A stretch of DNA of 64,000 bases, taken from NCBI GenBank assembly GCA_024362935.1, contig JANCRA010000171.1, positions 521,001 through 585,000 on the forward strand. Direction: 5' to 3'. How positions within the stretch are numbered: the first letter of the stretch is position 1; every line of letters begins with the position of its first letter. Below, one piece after another: positions 21,050 through 31,955 of the stretch. Both the position numbers and the translations under genes were made by a program. This DNA is from Setophaga petechia (lineage: Eukaryota; Chordata; Aves; Passeriformes; Parulidae). The notes below the pieces were generated by a model, which worked only from the letters and a program-made list of their open reading frames with translations, was not told the origin of the DNA and did not search any database.

Positions 21050-21759
21050 TACCAAGGCCTGAATAGGCTGTGTTCAAGGCTCCAACAGGCCCTGAGGCAA
21101 AGTTCACCTCTAGATGAACCTTTCAACCAAATGTTCTATTTGTATCCACTCCTTAAGGAAGCATTATTAACAACATGATCAGTGCATGTGTTCCTTGATA
21201 AAACACGGATTTATCTTTCTGTATTTGGAAACCAGAGCAGGCCCCATCTGGCCTTGTTTGGGGCTGAGGGATCAAAGTCAACTCCCTTGGTTCTTCCTTG
21301 AGCCCTGGCCAGGCTTTGGGAGAAACCAAGGAGGAGAATGAAAGCAGATGTTGCCACAGTAGCAGTGCTGTCAGCTTGTTTGTTTAGCAGTGTAAAGGCT
21401 GTGTCCTCTGCCAGCAGGCTTGGAGCCTCCTTGCCTGCAGAGGTGGAGGCACCTGCAGGAATTGCCAGGGTCTGGGAGTGGCTCTGCAGTCCTTGGCTTC
21501 CCCAGCTGATGTGTGGGTGTGGCTGATGGTAATATCTGAGGGGAACTGCTGATGGATCTTTCTTTAATCACTGCAGGCAATCTTTAGTGGTAATGACTGG
21601 ATGGATTGCTGAGCTTCTTTTGTAATTCTTTGCTAACAATTATGTGCTTTGCTGAGCTTATCCTCTTGTAATTCTTGGCAGCTGTGCATGATATAAATGA
21701 CACAATTCCTTGAGCTGGTGTCTGTGTCTTTGGTAGTGACACTGCCCACTGGTGAAACA
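21050..21759 (+). repeat. ERV-B 3' LTR
   Basis: This is the partner of the 5' LTR at 17168-17860, in the same orientation, with similarity from CCAAGGCCTG to ACTGGTGAAACA. It carries an extra stretch of about 45 bp (GCTAACAATTATGTGCTTTGCTG area) not seen in the 5' LTR. Confidence 0.75.
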
Positions 21760-22085
21760 GGGCCCCCTCTTGCCTAAGTGTTACCTGGGAAGGCAAAAGC
21801 CCTCACACCAAAATTCCCCCGACCCTTCTTGTCCCCCGCTTCATACCCTGAGCATGATGTCCTGTGGTCTGGGGTATGCCCGGGGTCAGTTGGGGTCCCC
21901 TGTCCTGGCTGTGTCCCTGCCAAGCTCCCCCGCAGCCCCAGCCCCTCCCCAGCGTGGCTGGACGAGGGGCAGGACAGGCCTTGGCTGTGCTGCAGCTCAG
22001 CAAGAACAAAACCATCTCTGCGTGCTCAGCCCTGTGCTCAGCACCCGGCCCAGCAGTGTCTCAGTGCCAGGGGCTGTGCCCTCAG
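21760..22085. other. no gene seen
   Basis: GC-rich DNA between ERV-B and the palindrome cluster. I see no supported gene or repeat. Confidence 0.4.
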
Positions 22086-22094
22086 TGCCTGCCA

Positions 22095-22530
22095 GGGGTT
22101 TCCATGGCAAGTGCCAGCCCAGGTGACCCAGATGTCCCCCCAGTGCCAGTTGCCATGGAAACAGTGACCAGCCCTGCCCCTTTGTGTCTGGCTGAGCTGG
22201 CCTTTGGCCCTGGCAGTGCCGTTGGCTGCTGGTTCCTGGTGCCTGAGCGGCCAGCGCGGCACAGGGCAGGTGGCCATGGCACAGCCCCCAGCAAGGGATC
22301 CCCTCTGGCTCTGGGCACTGACACCAGCCCTGAGCAAGGGGCCCAGGCCAGCTTTCCATGGCCACCAACCATCACAAGGGCTCCGGGCATTGGTTGCCAT
22401 GGCACCAAACCAAGGAATGGGTCCCCGTGGCCATTGCCATGGCACCTGGTGGCACCAACGAGTGTCACTGCAATTGTACCTGGAACAGCCCTGGCACCGC
22501 TTTGTCCTCAGGGTTGCCATGGCAGCTGAG
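22095..22530. promoter_or_regulatory. cluster of RFX/X-box-like CCATGG palindromes
   Basis: Seven CCATGG-centred palindromes occur in about 430 bp: GTTTCCATGGCAAG (22099), GTTGCCATGGAAAC (22149), GTGGCCATGGCACA (22271), CTTTCCATGGCCAC (22352), GTTGCCATGGCACC (22393), ATTGCCATGGCACC (22433) and GTTGCCATGGCAGC (22513). The inverted-repeat consensus GTTGCCATGGCAAC is the established RFX dimer site. The sites lie in a degenerate tandem repeat, so their number may reflect repeat structure. No gene start is seen next to them. Confidence 0.45.
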
Positions 22531-23434
22531 GACAGCAACAGCTGTCCTCTGCAAGGGCCCTGGGGAGATGGGAAGGAGCAGCAGAGCAGGGGCTGATCCA
22601 TCCCCGGTGCGCTGCACAGCCCAGGGCAGCGTCCCAGAGCGTCCTGATGGGGCTGCCAACAACATCCCCCCTCTGCAGCCCTGGCCTCTCCCCCAGCTCA
22701 CACAGCTGCCCCATCCTTGCAGGCACACACACGGCAGCATTGGCTCAGCAGCCCCTGTTTGCATTGCACAGAGCAGAGGGAGCACCCCCATGCTGTTGCT
22801 GTGGGGACATGAACCTGAGGGAGCACAAATGCCATCAGCCCCTGGGGCCAGCAAGGGCTGGGGGACACCAGGGAAAGCACTCAGCTTTGTCCTGGCCTCT
22901 GCACTCAGCCAGAAAGTTTGTTCCCATCAGCTGGGACTTTCCTGTCCCACTGCAGACGCCAGGCCACCCCCCAAACTGCCCTGAGCATTTCCTTGGCTTC
23001 ACTTTTGCTTTCTTTACTCTTCCTGCTACAGATTTCTTCCTGTTACCCATCCCTGCTCCTTCCCCTGCAAACAGCCCATCCCTGTTTGCCCTTTCCTCTC
23101 TGGCCCCACTCCCCATTGCAGTTCCTGACTTGGCCCCATGGGAACGTCCCTTGGGCAGCAGGATCATCCTACAAGTGCTGCAGGAATTGTCTGCAGGCTC
23201 CTGCAGTGCCTGCTGCTGCTCCCTTGACAGAGGCACCCCAGGCCAGGGGGGCACATCTGGGCTGCTGTGTCTGCCTCTGGGGCTCCCTGCTCTGGGCAGT
23301 GAGGAGGAGCTGCAGAGGCTCTGCAGGACTGACAGGATGGGCTTTGGGGCTGGCAGGAGAAGCTGAGGGACCTGGGCTGATGGAACTCCTGAAGAGGAGG
23401 CCCAGGGCTCATCCTGCAACTGCTGCAAGGGCGG
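22531..23434. other. no gene seen
   Basis: GC-rich DNA with overlapping frames and no domain that I recognise. It ends at the CR1 element. Confidence 0.4.
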
Positions 23435-25180
23435 TTTCAGAGAATCCCAGAATCAGCAAGGGTGGAACAGGCCATGGAGATCATCAAGTCCAACCTGTGC
23501 CCTGACACTGCCTTGTCTCCCCTGAGCCTCCTCTTCTCCAGGATAAACAACCCCAGCTCCCTCAGCCGCTCCTCACAGACTTGTGTTGCAGACCTCTCCC
23601 CAGCCTTGTTGCCCCTCTCTGGACACGCTCCAGCCCCTCCATGGCCTTCCTAAATTGGGGGCCCAGAACTGGACACAGCACTTGAGGTGTTGCCCAACCA
23701 GTGCTGAGCACTGGGGAAGAATCCCTGTCCTGCTCCTGCTGGCCACACCATTCCTGATCCAGGCCAGGAGCCATTGGCCTTCTTGCCCACCTGGGCACAC
23801 TGCTGCCTCATGTCCAGCCTGCTGTCCATCAGTCCCTGCAGGTCCCTTTCTGCCTGGCTGCTCTCCAGCCCCTCTGTCCCCAGCCTGTAGAGCTGCAGGG
23901 GCTGTTGTGGCCAAAGTGCAGGACCCAGCACTTGGACTTGTTAAAACTCACCTTGTTGGATTTGGGTCCTGGATCCAGCCTGTCCAGGGGCCTGTGCAGA
24001 GCCCTCCTACCCTCCAGCAGATCCACACTCACACCCAGCTTGGTGCCATCTGTACATTTCCTGATGCTGGACTCACTCCCCTCATGCAGATCATCAATGT
24101 AGATATTGAAATCCACGCTGGCTGGCTCTGATCCCTGGGCCATCCTGTGGCTGCCCTGTGATGGCACTCAGGGTGATCTGTTCCATCACCTTGCCGGGCA
24201 CCCAGGTCAGGCTGACAGGCCTGGAGTTCCCCAGCTCCTCCTTCCAGCCCTTCTTGGGGATGGGCTCACACTGGCACCTCCAGTCCCCTGGGACCTCTCT
24301 GCTGAGCCAGGACTGATGGTAAATGATGGAGAGCAGCTTGGGGAGCTCATCCACCAACTCCCTCATCCCCCTGGGATGGATCCTGTCTGATCCCATACAC
24401 CTGTGGGCATCGGAGTGGCTCAGCAGGTCACCAGGTGCTTCCTCCTGGATTACAGGGGGCTATTCTGCTCCCTGTGCCCATCTACCAGCTCAGGAGAACA
24501 CTTGTCCTGAGGACAGCCTGTCCTAACATTGCAAATTGAAAGAAACTACCGGTTAAGTAGCTCAGCCTTTTCCTTATCTCTTGTTACTATATTCTCCTCT
24601 GCATCCAATAAAGAGTAGAGGTTCTCCTACTCCTCCTTTGTGCTATTAAATTTTTTATAAAAACATTTTTATTCTTTTTGTAGAACCCTCCAGGTTAAGT
24701 TCTAATTGAGTTTTCAACTCTCAACTTTTCTTTCTGTAGGACCTAGCAACATCCTTGGAGACTTTCTGAGTTGCTGGTCCTTCTTCCCCCGAGTTCCAAC
24801 AAAAGCTCCATGGGCAGCCAGGCCAGTCATTTTCCTCACCAGCTCATCTTTTGCCACACTGGGTCAGGCAGCTCCTTCCTCCTTAACATTACTTTCTTGA
24901 AATGTGTCCATCCTTCCTGGACACCTTTGTTTTTAAGGGCTGTTTCCCTTAAAAAGTCAGTACCTGATTCAGTACTCCCCAGATCTGCATCCTAAACAGG
25001 CCAAAGCCTGCCCTTCCTATTTCCAGTGCACAAGTTTTGTTGCTGCCCCTCCTTCCTTCACAGAACATTGAAAACTTGATTATTTCATGGTCACTGTGCC
25101 CCAGGCAGCCTCTGAGCCCCACATCTGCCCCCAGCCCTTCTCTGTGAACAGCAGCAGACAGAGCTTTCCTTGGCAGTGGG
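23435..25180 (-). mobile_element. CR1 LINE fragment with decayed reverse transcriptase
   Basis: On the minus strand the sequence reads as a CR1 non-LTR retrotransposon. It has an upstream part (25180 to about 24515), then reverse-transcriptase segments: IHPRGMRELVDELPKLLSII...W..GEVPGDW...PIPKKG...NSRPVSLT (24396-24094) and FNIYIDDLHEG.ES..RKCTDGTKL (24120-23990). A typical CR1 3' end, AGAATCCCAGAATC, lies near 23440. The catalytic ADD of the polymerase palm has become TDG, and the stretch between the two segments is deleted, so it is dead. The element writes its RNA into DNA at the target site in active relatives. Confidence 0.8.
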
Positions 25181-25630
25181 AGTGCTAACCAAAATTGGGT
25201 AAAACAGAAAACTCCTTAACACCAATGCAGCATTAAGCAGCAGCATTCTTTATTCAGTGGGATGCACGGGGGAGAGCTCCTCCCAAAGCTGTGCATGCTG
25301 AGCACAGGAAAGTTTCTGTTCATTTTCTGTATTTTGTACACATATTCATTGATTGTTCTGGACTAAACATACATAGGATAATCATTTCCCCAAAATCATG
25401 AACATATTTCCCCTCCCCTTTACCCATGCATTCTTCTGTCCTGGGGGTCTCTCTGCTGGTCCCTGGTGCTCGTGGACCCCAATGTTCCCGTGGGCCTGGC
25501 TGAGCTGGCAGGACCCTGAGGCTGCTGAACTTCCAGTTCCCTTCTCACACAATGGGCATGGTGTGGTTTGCACAGGCCTGGGGTTGTGGAGAACCAGCTC
25601 CAGGTGTCAGCTCAGCTGGTGGAGACAATT
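25181..25630 (-). mobile_element. possible solo LTR
   Basis: The stretch from CTAACCAAAATTGGG to about 25400 contains CATTCTTTATTCAGTGGG (AATAAA on the minus strand, near 25248) and GCACGGGGGAGAGCTCCTCCCAAAGCTGTGCATGC, which looks like a passerine LTR R/U5 region. No partner or target duplication was found. Confidence 0.35.
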
Positions 25631-25639
25631 GATCATCTG

Positions 25640-26150
25640 GGAACATGAGGTCACAGAGTGGGCTATGACATCACAGAGTAGGTTATGTGAGTTCATTGAG
25701 CAGCTACGACATCATAGACAGCCTCTGTGACATCACAGAGCCAGCTGTGACATCCCAGGGCAGAGGTCTGACATCATAGAGCAGACTGTGACATCACAGG
25801 GCTGGCTGTGACACCAGAGACCATCTCTGTGACATTGGAGAATGGGCTGAGACCTCACAGAGCAGTCTGTGACATCACGGGACAGAGCTCTGACATCTTA
25901 GGTCAGACTATGACATCACAGATTTTGCTGTGACATCACAGATTTTTGCTGTGACATTACAGGACAGCTCTGTGACATCACAGAGTGGATTGTGGCATCA
26001 GAGACCAGATTTGTGACATGAGAGAATGGGGTCTGACAGCACAGAGCAGGCTGTGACATCACAGGGCAGCGGTCTGACATCATAAAGCAGACTATGACAT
26101 CACAGAGCAGGCTGCGACATCACAGAGGGGCTGTGTGACATCCCAGCAGG
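25640..26150 (+). repeat. TGACATCACAG minisatellite (CRE-like array)
   Basis: Irregular units of about 20-35 bp centre on CTGTGACATCACAGAGCAGG, with about ten exact TGACATCA octamers. The reverse-complement array is at 34100-34790. TGACATCA differs from the CRE/X2 octamer TGACGTCA by the change expected from CpG deamination. Confidence 0.75.
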
Positions 26151-26400
26151 GCTGTGTCAGGTCACTGGGTTGGTCACTCTGCCCCAGCTCCCCCTCACAG
26201 TTTCTCCCAACAAGTCCAATGCTGTCCATGCCCAGCAGGGTCCCTGTCCCCCAGGATCCCCCAGGCCCACCTGGAGCCACAGCCTCCACCAAAGGATGTT
26301 CCACAGGATCCAGCCCAGAGCCTGACATGGGGACAAGGGGCCAGGGCTGTGCGACCGGGACATCAAGGATGGGGATAATCCAGGTCACTGTGGCCTGGGT
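26151..26400 (+). repeat. array flank, inverted copy at 33840-34100
   Basis: The block with GGATGTTCCACAGGATCC, AGAGCCTGACATGGGGAC and GGTCCCTGTCCCCC matches the reverse complement of 33840-34100. Array and flank therefore form one duplicated unit in opposite orientations about 8 kb apart. Confidence 0.65.
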
Positions 26401-26600
26401 GGGGTTGCCCAGGGCAGGAAAGATGTCTGGCAGCTGGAGCAGGGTCTGGGAAGGGCCTCCAAGGTGGGGCTGGAGCCCTTGGGCTGTGAGCAGAGGCTGA
26501 GGGAGCTGGGCTGGTCCAGCCCACAGTAGGGAAGCCTCAGGGGCTCCTCATCCCAGCCTGGCAGTGCCAGCCAGGAGGGGATGGAGAACACAGAGCCAGG
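26401..26600 (+). mobile_element. CR1 3' UTR fragment
   Basis: GCTGGAGCCCTTGGGCTGTGAGCAGAGGCTGAGGGAGCTGGGC has the typical CR1 pattern (GAGGACAGGCTGAGGGAGCTGG type), sense orientation. Confidence 0.55.
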
Positions 26601-26779
26601 CTCTTCACCAGGCCTGGTGGGAGACAAAAGCCAATGGGTGGAAGGGGAAAGAGGGGAGATCAGCCAGGACAGGAGGAGATTAAATGAGTCACACTGGTTT
26701 CAGCATTTACCCAACACCAACAGCAGCCTGACCTCCCTTCTCCATCCACCACTGACAGCTTTGCAAATCAGGAATTGAT

Positions 26780-27135
26780 GGAGCTGTTTTGCCCCCACTC
26801 CAGGACGAGCATCCTGATACAAGAACTGAATTGTGTTTATATCTATCACAGAACCACGCTGTGAGCCCAGGGCAGGACCTGGCCCCTGGCCTTGCTGAAC
26901 CTCAGCCCACTGTCCTGGGCCCATGGATGGCTCCAGCCTGGCCAGATCCCTCTGCAGAGCTTCCTGCCCTCCAGCACAGCCACACTCCCACCCAGCTTGG
27001 CCTCACCTGGCAACTGACTGAGGCTGCCCTCGATGGCCTCCTCCAGATCAGCCATAAAGAGATTTCACTGACCTGGCCCCAATCCTGAGCCCTGGGGACA
27101 CCTCTGGATGTGACTCCATTCCTCAGCTGCTCTGA
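26780..27135 (-). mobile_element. CR1 LINE fragment
   Basis: Typical antisense CR1 blocks are readable: GCCAGATCCCTCTGCAGAGC, CACACTCCCACCCAGCTTGG and CCCCAATCCTGAGCCCTGGGG. It corresponds to the reverse-transcriptase C-terminal part and is frame-broken. Confidence 0.7.
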
Positions 27136-28280
27136 GTGCCAGGGCTGGATGAGGGAAATGGTGGTGTGATAAATGAATATGATTCATGGCAACAATTGTA
27201 ACTATATCCATATTTTAGAAAAAGTAATAGAGGGAAAGGATATGTAATCAGTGTCACAAAACAGATGTTTTCAGATGTTGATGAAAAAACAGGATACAGG
27301 ATGTAGTTTGAGATAAGTAAAATCCCAGAAGAGAATAGGCCTTGGAATAATTAGAAAATTGGCCTTGAAATGGACAAAATTGGGAGGATGGCAGCTATCT
27401 ATGAAATAATAAGGCTCTTTTAAAATATAATGCTGGCTTCTATAACACAAGACTTGAGGCGCATGTGCAGCCTGTGGGGTTGTTCAAAGAACAGTGACGA
27501 TGAGGAGAAGCCTTCGTCAGGTGCAACCACCAAGGAGCCAAAAGAGCCCTTAGCAACAGTGGGAGAATGTGCTGTGCAGTGGGGTGATGTAGATTTCAAG
27601 AATCGAAAATGGGGACAGATTGACAGGAAAATATTGATGAATATGTATTAGCACACAGTATAGAAGTTGTGTTTGGATTCCTTTGTTTCTCATACATGAG
27701 GCAGGGTGAAAAGCCCTCTCTGTACCCTGATTGATTGGTTTTGCTTATGCTTTATCAGAGCCACTGCCAAATTTTTTGTATTTGCTTGATTAAATTTGGT
27801 AGTATTATTTTATATAAAATTACTGCTCAATTAAAATAGCTACTAAATTCAACTTTGTTATTTATTGAGTTATATAGATCTTCATTCATAACAGAGGGGA
27901 AGGGATAGAGACAAAGTGTGATTGATTGTCAGCCATAACAGTCTTGATTTTCATATCTATTCAGACTGCATGAGGAGGTGCTGGGGGTCAATATCAATTG
28001 GACATTGCTGATATCAATCTATAAACAGGAAAAGAAAACAGGACAAAACAGTTCTCTCTGCATTGTTTTCAATAAGTATATTCCTTTTGAATACATTTCT
28101 GAAATGTGTCTAATTAAGCACAGAAGGATTGAAAACTTAGATTATTCCCATGGGCTTTTCTTGTTTGGGTGTTTTGAACAGAAGTTTATGAGCCTTTGTC
28201 ACTGAATTCCTGAACTGAAGCAAAGAAGAGGCCTCTGGAATAGTGAAATTCATCTGCAATTTCCAAGTGGCTGAGGATCC
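27136..28280. other. no gene seen; AT-rich, possible retroelement
   Basis: This is a markedly AT-rich stretch bounded by GC-rich DNA. A 73-codon frame at 27430-27651 (LWGCSKNSDDEEKPSSG) and a 75-codon frame at 27978-28205 have no recognised family. The sudden composition change suggests an inserted element (an old LTR or ERV interior), but no repeat partner is in the window. Confidence 0.3.
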
Positions 28281-28640
28281 ATCCTCATCAGAGCAGCAAT
28301 GAACAGAAATGGGCACAGCTTAGTGGCTGCCCCAGCTCTGGCATGGGCCCTGGGCCTGGAGCAGGAGCAGCTCTTGAGGGCCCCAAGGCCGGGGCTCTTG
28401 TGCTGCCCTGGGCAGATGGGATGGCAGCAGGGGCTGCAGAGCTCTCAGCACCTCAGCCCCAGGGGAGCAGGGCAGCCAGGGAGCCTCCTTTGGCCTTGGC
28501 CCAGCACCTTCCCCCATGGCTGGGGCTGAGTCCTGTGGCAGCTGTAGCTGCTGCTGTGCCCTTGGCAGGGGCTGAGGCCGTGGGGCAGTGGCCAGAGCAG
28601 CCTGGGCTGAGCAGAGCTGTGGGGCCAGAGCTGGAGGCTC
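28281..28640. other. no gene seen
   Basis: GC-rich with overlapping frames on both strands. There is no supported gene. Confidence 0.35.
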
Positions 28641-29170
28641 TGGAATCCGTAAAATTGCTGGAATCCGTAAAATTAGAGTGTTTTGAGAAAGTTAGGAAAA
28701 AGACAGGCCTCAGTGACAGCAAAGACAGTGAGATGCTAAAGCAGCAGAAAAATTAGTAATGCAGACGTGAGAAATAGAACAATTGGCCTATGTAATTCTC
28801 TGCCTTAGGTGGTAACAAGTTTACTTACTGTATATCTTTAGAAGGTTAAAAATGAATAGAGCTCTGTGCCTTGTTTCTTATGAACAAGCTATTGTGTTTG
28901 AATGTAGGCCGCGATTGTTTTAACCAAAGCTACGTGTGCTTTAAATGATTGGATAGAAGTATTGTCAATATACTTGTGCTCTATGTGTGATTGGCTGAAA
29001 CGCAGATGGAAATGGCTTTATGATATGCTGTAACACTACGTTCCTTTGGCATTCTGTTTGAATCAGTGAGCTGGTTGCATCCATTGTCTCCATTGTCGTA
29101 ACAATGTTTTGAGACTGATGCAGAAATAAACCACTCTTGCCCTGATTTTGAGAGTGTCCCGTCCTGTTCA
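28641..29170 (+). mobile_element. solo LTR of the ERV-A family
   Basis: About 530 bp align with the ERV-A 3' LTR (1993-2520): shared GATGCTAAAGCAGCAG, GTATATCTTTAGAAGGTT, GATTGGCTGAAACGCAG, ATGGAAATGGCTTTATGAT and AATAAA (29125-29130). It begins with a small direct duplication, TGGAATCCGTAAAATT twice. No ERV interior adjoins it, so it is a solo LTR. Confidence 0.8.
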
Positions 29171-30250
29171 TGAAATATAAATACTCTGCCAGGGGCAGCA
29201 AGGAATCTGCCTGCCTATATGTTTCCTCTTGTTGTCTAACAGCAGCTGCATCACTGGAAAATGTGTTCTAATGTTCTATATTCATTCTTTCAATAGGAGA
29301 CTCAACTGCTTTCTAGAGTTCTGGATTGAGCCAAATGACTTTTAAAGCCCAGAAATTCCATTCTGAAATGTGTCAACTTAGATTCTAGCTTTGTTTGCAG
29401 CTGCTGCTGATGCAGGTTTTTTTTTTTTTTGGAGTCTAACTGGCATACTGGATGAACACTTCATCAAGAAGTTCTACAGAAGGTGCTGGAAGAAGATCTA
29501 ACTGACATACTGTAGGAACATTTAAGTTGTGCATAAGGTGGTGGAAAAAGATGATCTATTGCCACACTTTTCTTTGACAATCACAGCCTATGCAGTACCT
29601 CTAAGGATCTGTAAGGAATAAATGATCCTGATAGGTGTGTTTTTAATAACCTCTTACCCTAAAGAGTTGCCAGAATGTCATTTGTATCTGTTATTGACTA
29701 ACAGCTGAATTAGGAAGACAAAACTAACCTGTTTTTTGACAATCAGCTCCTGGGAGTCTATCAAGCTGCTATGGAGGAATAGCATGTGAAATAATATATT
29801 AACAGCTTAGTATTTATATAAAAATATGAAGTGGTGAAATTGAAAGCCAATATCTGGCAATTGAAAGCATTCTTCAAGTGCCAGAATTGCTGCAGAAGTT
29901 CTTTACTACTGGGATACACAAGATACCTTGGCAAGAACAAACAGCTTTGTAGATTGCAAGAAGATTAAATTGGATGGATTTACCAGAAAAAAGAATATTA
30001 CATCAGACTTCTGCAAGCAAGAGATGTTTAAAATGTATCCATTTCTTGATGTGATTATTAAGCCAATCATTGTAGTAAAAGATTAGCAGTCTTCCTAGAA
30101 TAAGTCTACAAGTGTCCTAGGGTGACATGGTGCTTGTAGCCCCATTTGTGTGATCTGTTTCTGCTGGATATTATATTGTGTGCCTTCAAGAGTGGCTGAG
30201 AGTGAAGGTGGGGAGAAGAAGCAGCACAGAGTTTGTTATCAGGGACTGCC
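29171..30250. other. no gene seen; AT-rich
   Basis: There is no supported gene. It has a T12 run at 29419-29430 and a short direct repeat built on AGATCTAACTGACATACTG (about 29430-29510). The AT-rich sequence gives way abruptly to the GC-rich 27-bp repeat. Confidence 0.35.
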
Positions 30251-30254
30251 CTGA

Positions 30255-30480
30255 ACAACAGGTCTACCCCAGCTCTGTAGGGACAACAGGTCTACCCCGG
30301 CTCCGGGAGGAGAACAGGTCTACCCTGGCCCCTGGCGGGACACCAGGTCTACCCCGCCTCCGGGGCCGCCGGGGTTCGGCGTTGCCCCCGGGTGGCGGGC
30401 GCTGGCGGGGGAACACGTCTACCCCATCTCCGTAGGGACACCAGGTCTACCCCTGGTGCTCCGTAGGGATGCCAGGTGTA
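30255..30480 (+). repeat. 27-bp minisatellite, short plus-oriented arm
   Basis: About eight units built on CAACAGGTCTACCCC and GACACCAGGTCTACC, in the same orientation as the large array at 57905-61070. With the minus-oriented arm at 31268-31955 it makes a foldback around a CpG-rich core. Confidence 0.8.
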
Positions 30481-31262
30481 CCCCCGCACCGAAGACGGCA
30501 GCACACGGGCTCCCTCGCACCGCGCTGCCGGCAATGGCAGAGCCGGGGCCGGCGCCGGCTGCGCGGCCAAGCCCCCGGGCCGCGTGTGGGGCCTGGGAGC
30601 CTTGCGGAGGAGAGCGCCAAGGCGGGAGCGCGCTGGGCCCCTGTCGGCCCCGGCCCGGCGAGAGACACCGAGCAGGAGCAGGAGGAGGAGGAGCGCGGCC
30701 GCAGGGCGGAGCAGCAGGCCGGGCGCTGGTGCGAGAGAGAGCGAGAAAAGCTTGTGTGGAGGGCTGATTGTCAAGAGATGGCAGTGAGGGAGCTGCTGGG
30801 CTCCGTCCGAAAGGCTGAGGCAGAATGAGGCGGTCTAGGAATGATTTAGCACGGGGTGCCCCAGGATGATGCGGTAGGCGGCGGGGGAGAGGCGGCGGCG
30901 CATCCGTGCGGGCCTGCGGTGCCAAGCAGGAGCGGCGCTGCTGAGCGGGTCCGTGCTCGGGCGGACAGGCACCGCGGGCGGGCTGTGGTGCTGCAGAATT
31001 CTGGCCGGCGTAGCGGGTGCGGGGCTTAAGGGCGGGCAGAAAAGGGACGAGGCGCCACCGCCCCGGCCGGCAGCGGTGCCCAGGGGGGACCGCCCCTCCT
31101 TGCGAATGGGCCGGCAGGAGCCGGGCTGGAGCGGGACACGCTGGCGGCTTCTGTGCGCGCCTGGCCTGGGCCAGCGAGCGGCTGTGGGATCGTTTTTGGC
31201 CCTTCTGTGTCGGCCTCTCCGGACCCGCTCTTTGGCGCCCCGTTGGTGAAATTGCGTAGCCG
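30481..31262 (+). other. CpG-rich core of foldback, with candidate exon
   Basis: A dense CpG island-like stretch lies between two oppositely oriented minisatellite arms. The plus frame 30469-30828 ends in a helical, charged segment (EQEQEEEERGRRAEQQAG then CEREREKLVWRADCQEMAV) of coiled-coil character before a TGA. The charge pattern is less repeat-like than its surroundings, so it may be a captured exon. I do not recognise a family. Confidence 0.35.
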
Positions 31263-31267
31263 GCCGC

Positions 31268-31955
31268 GACAACAGGTCTACCCGGCACCCGCCGAAATCG
31301 GACTAAGTGCCGCCGGAGCGAGGTAGACCTGTTGTCCCCGGCCGGCGCCCGCCACCCGGGAACCACGCCGACCCCCGGCGGCCCGCCGGAGCCCGGGTAG
31401 ACCTGGTGTCCGGCCGGAGCCGGGGTAGACCTGGTGTCCGGCCGGAGCCGGGGTAGACCTGGTGTCCCGCCACCCGGGGTAGACCTGGTGTCCCGCCGGA
31501 GCGAGGTAGACCTGGTGTCGGGCCGGAGCCGGGGTAGACCTGGTGTCCCCGGCCGGAGCCGGGGTAGACGTGGTGTCCGGCCGGAGCGAGGTAGACCTGG
31601 TGTCCGGCCGGAGCCGGGGTAGACCTGGTGTCCCGCCGGAGCGGGGTAGACCTGTTGTCCCCGGCCGGAGCCGGGGTAGACCTGGTGTCCCGCCGGAGCG
31701 AGGTAGACCTGGTGTCCGGCCGGAGCCGGGGTAGACCTGGTGTCCCGGGCCGGCGCCCACCACCAGGGGGCTACGCCGACCCCCGGCGGCCCCGGAGCCG
31801 GGGTAGACCTGGTGTCCCTACAGAGCCGGGGTAGACCTGTTGTCCCTCTGGATTCTCGGTAGATCTGTTGTCCCCCCGAAGATGGGGTAGACCTGGTGTC
31901 TCTACGGAGATGGGGTAGACCTGTTGTCCCAGCAGAGCCGGGGTAGACCTGTTGA
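31268..31955 (-). repeat. 27-bp minisatellite, minus-oriented array
   Basis: About 25 units read as GGTAGACCTGGTGTCC plus a GCCGGAGC(C/G)-type filler, the reverse complement of the array at 57905-61070. The outer end is the hairpin-forming junction at 31268-31336 (15-bp arms GACAACAGGTCTACC / GGTAGACCTGTTGTC), identical in layout to 60997-61065. Open frames on both strands (such as 30419-32014 minus) reflect a stop-free unit of 27/28 bp. Confidence 0.85.

Larger units (their letters stand above)
17168..21759 (+). mobile_element. ERV-B, degraded provirus
   Basis: Paired LTRs (17168-17860 and 21050-21759) flank 3.2 kb of internal sequence. Readable parts in order are an unassigned stretch with scattered frames (17861-18900, perhaps gag), a dUTPase-like segment (18925-19145) and an Env transmembrane-like segment (20390-20790). 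Reverse transcriptase and integrase are not recognisable, so pol is largely deleted. A dUTPase domain between gag and pol is typical of beta-like (class II) retroviruses. An AT microsatellite lies at 18280-18330. Confidence 0.7.

Noticed and set aside
27430..27651. 73-codon frame as a small gene
   Set aside because: It is isolated in AT-rich DNA with no splice or promoter context and no family that I recognise.
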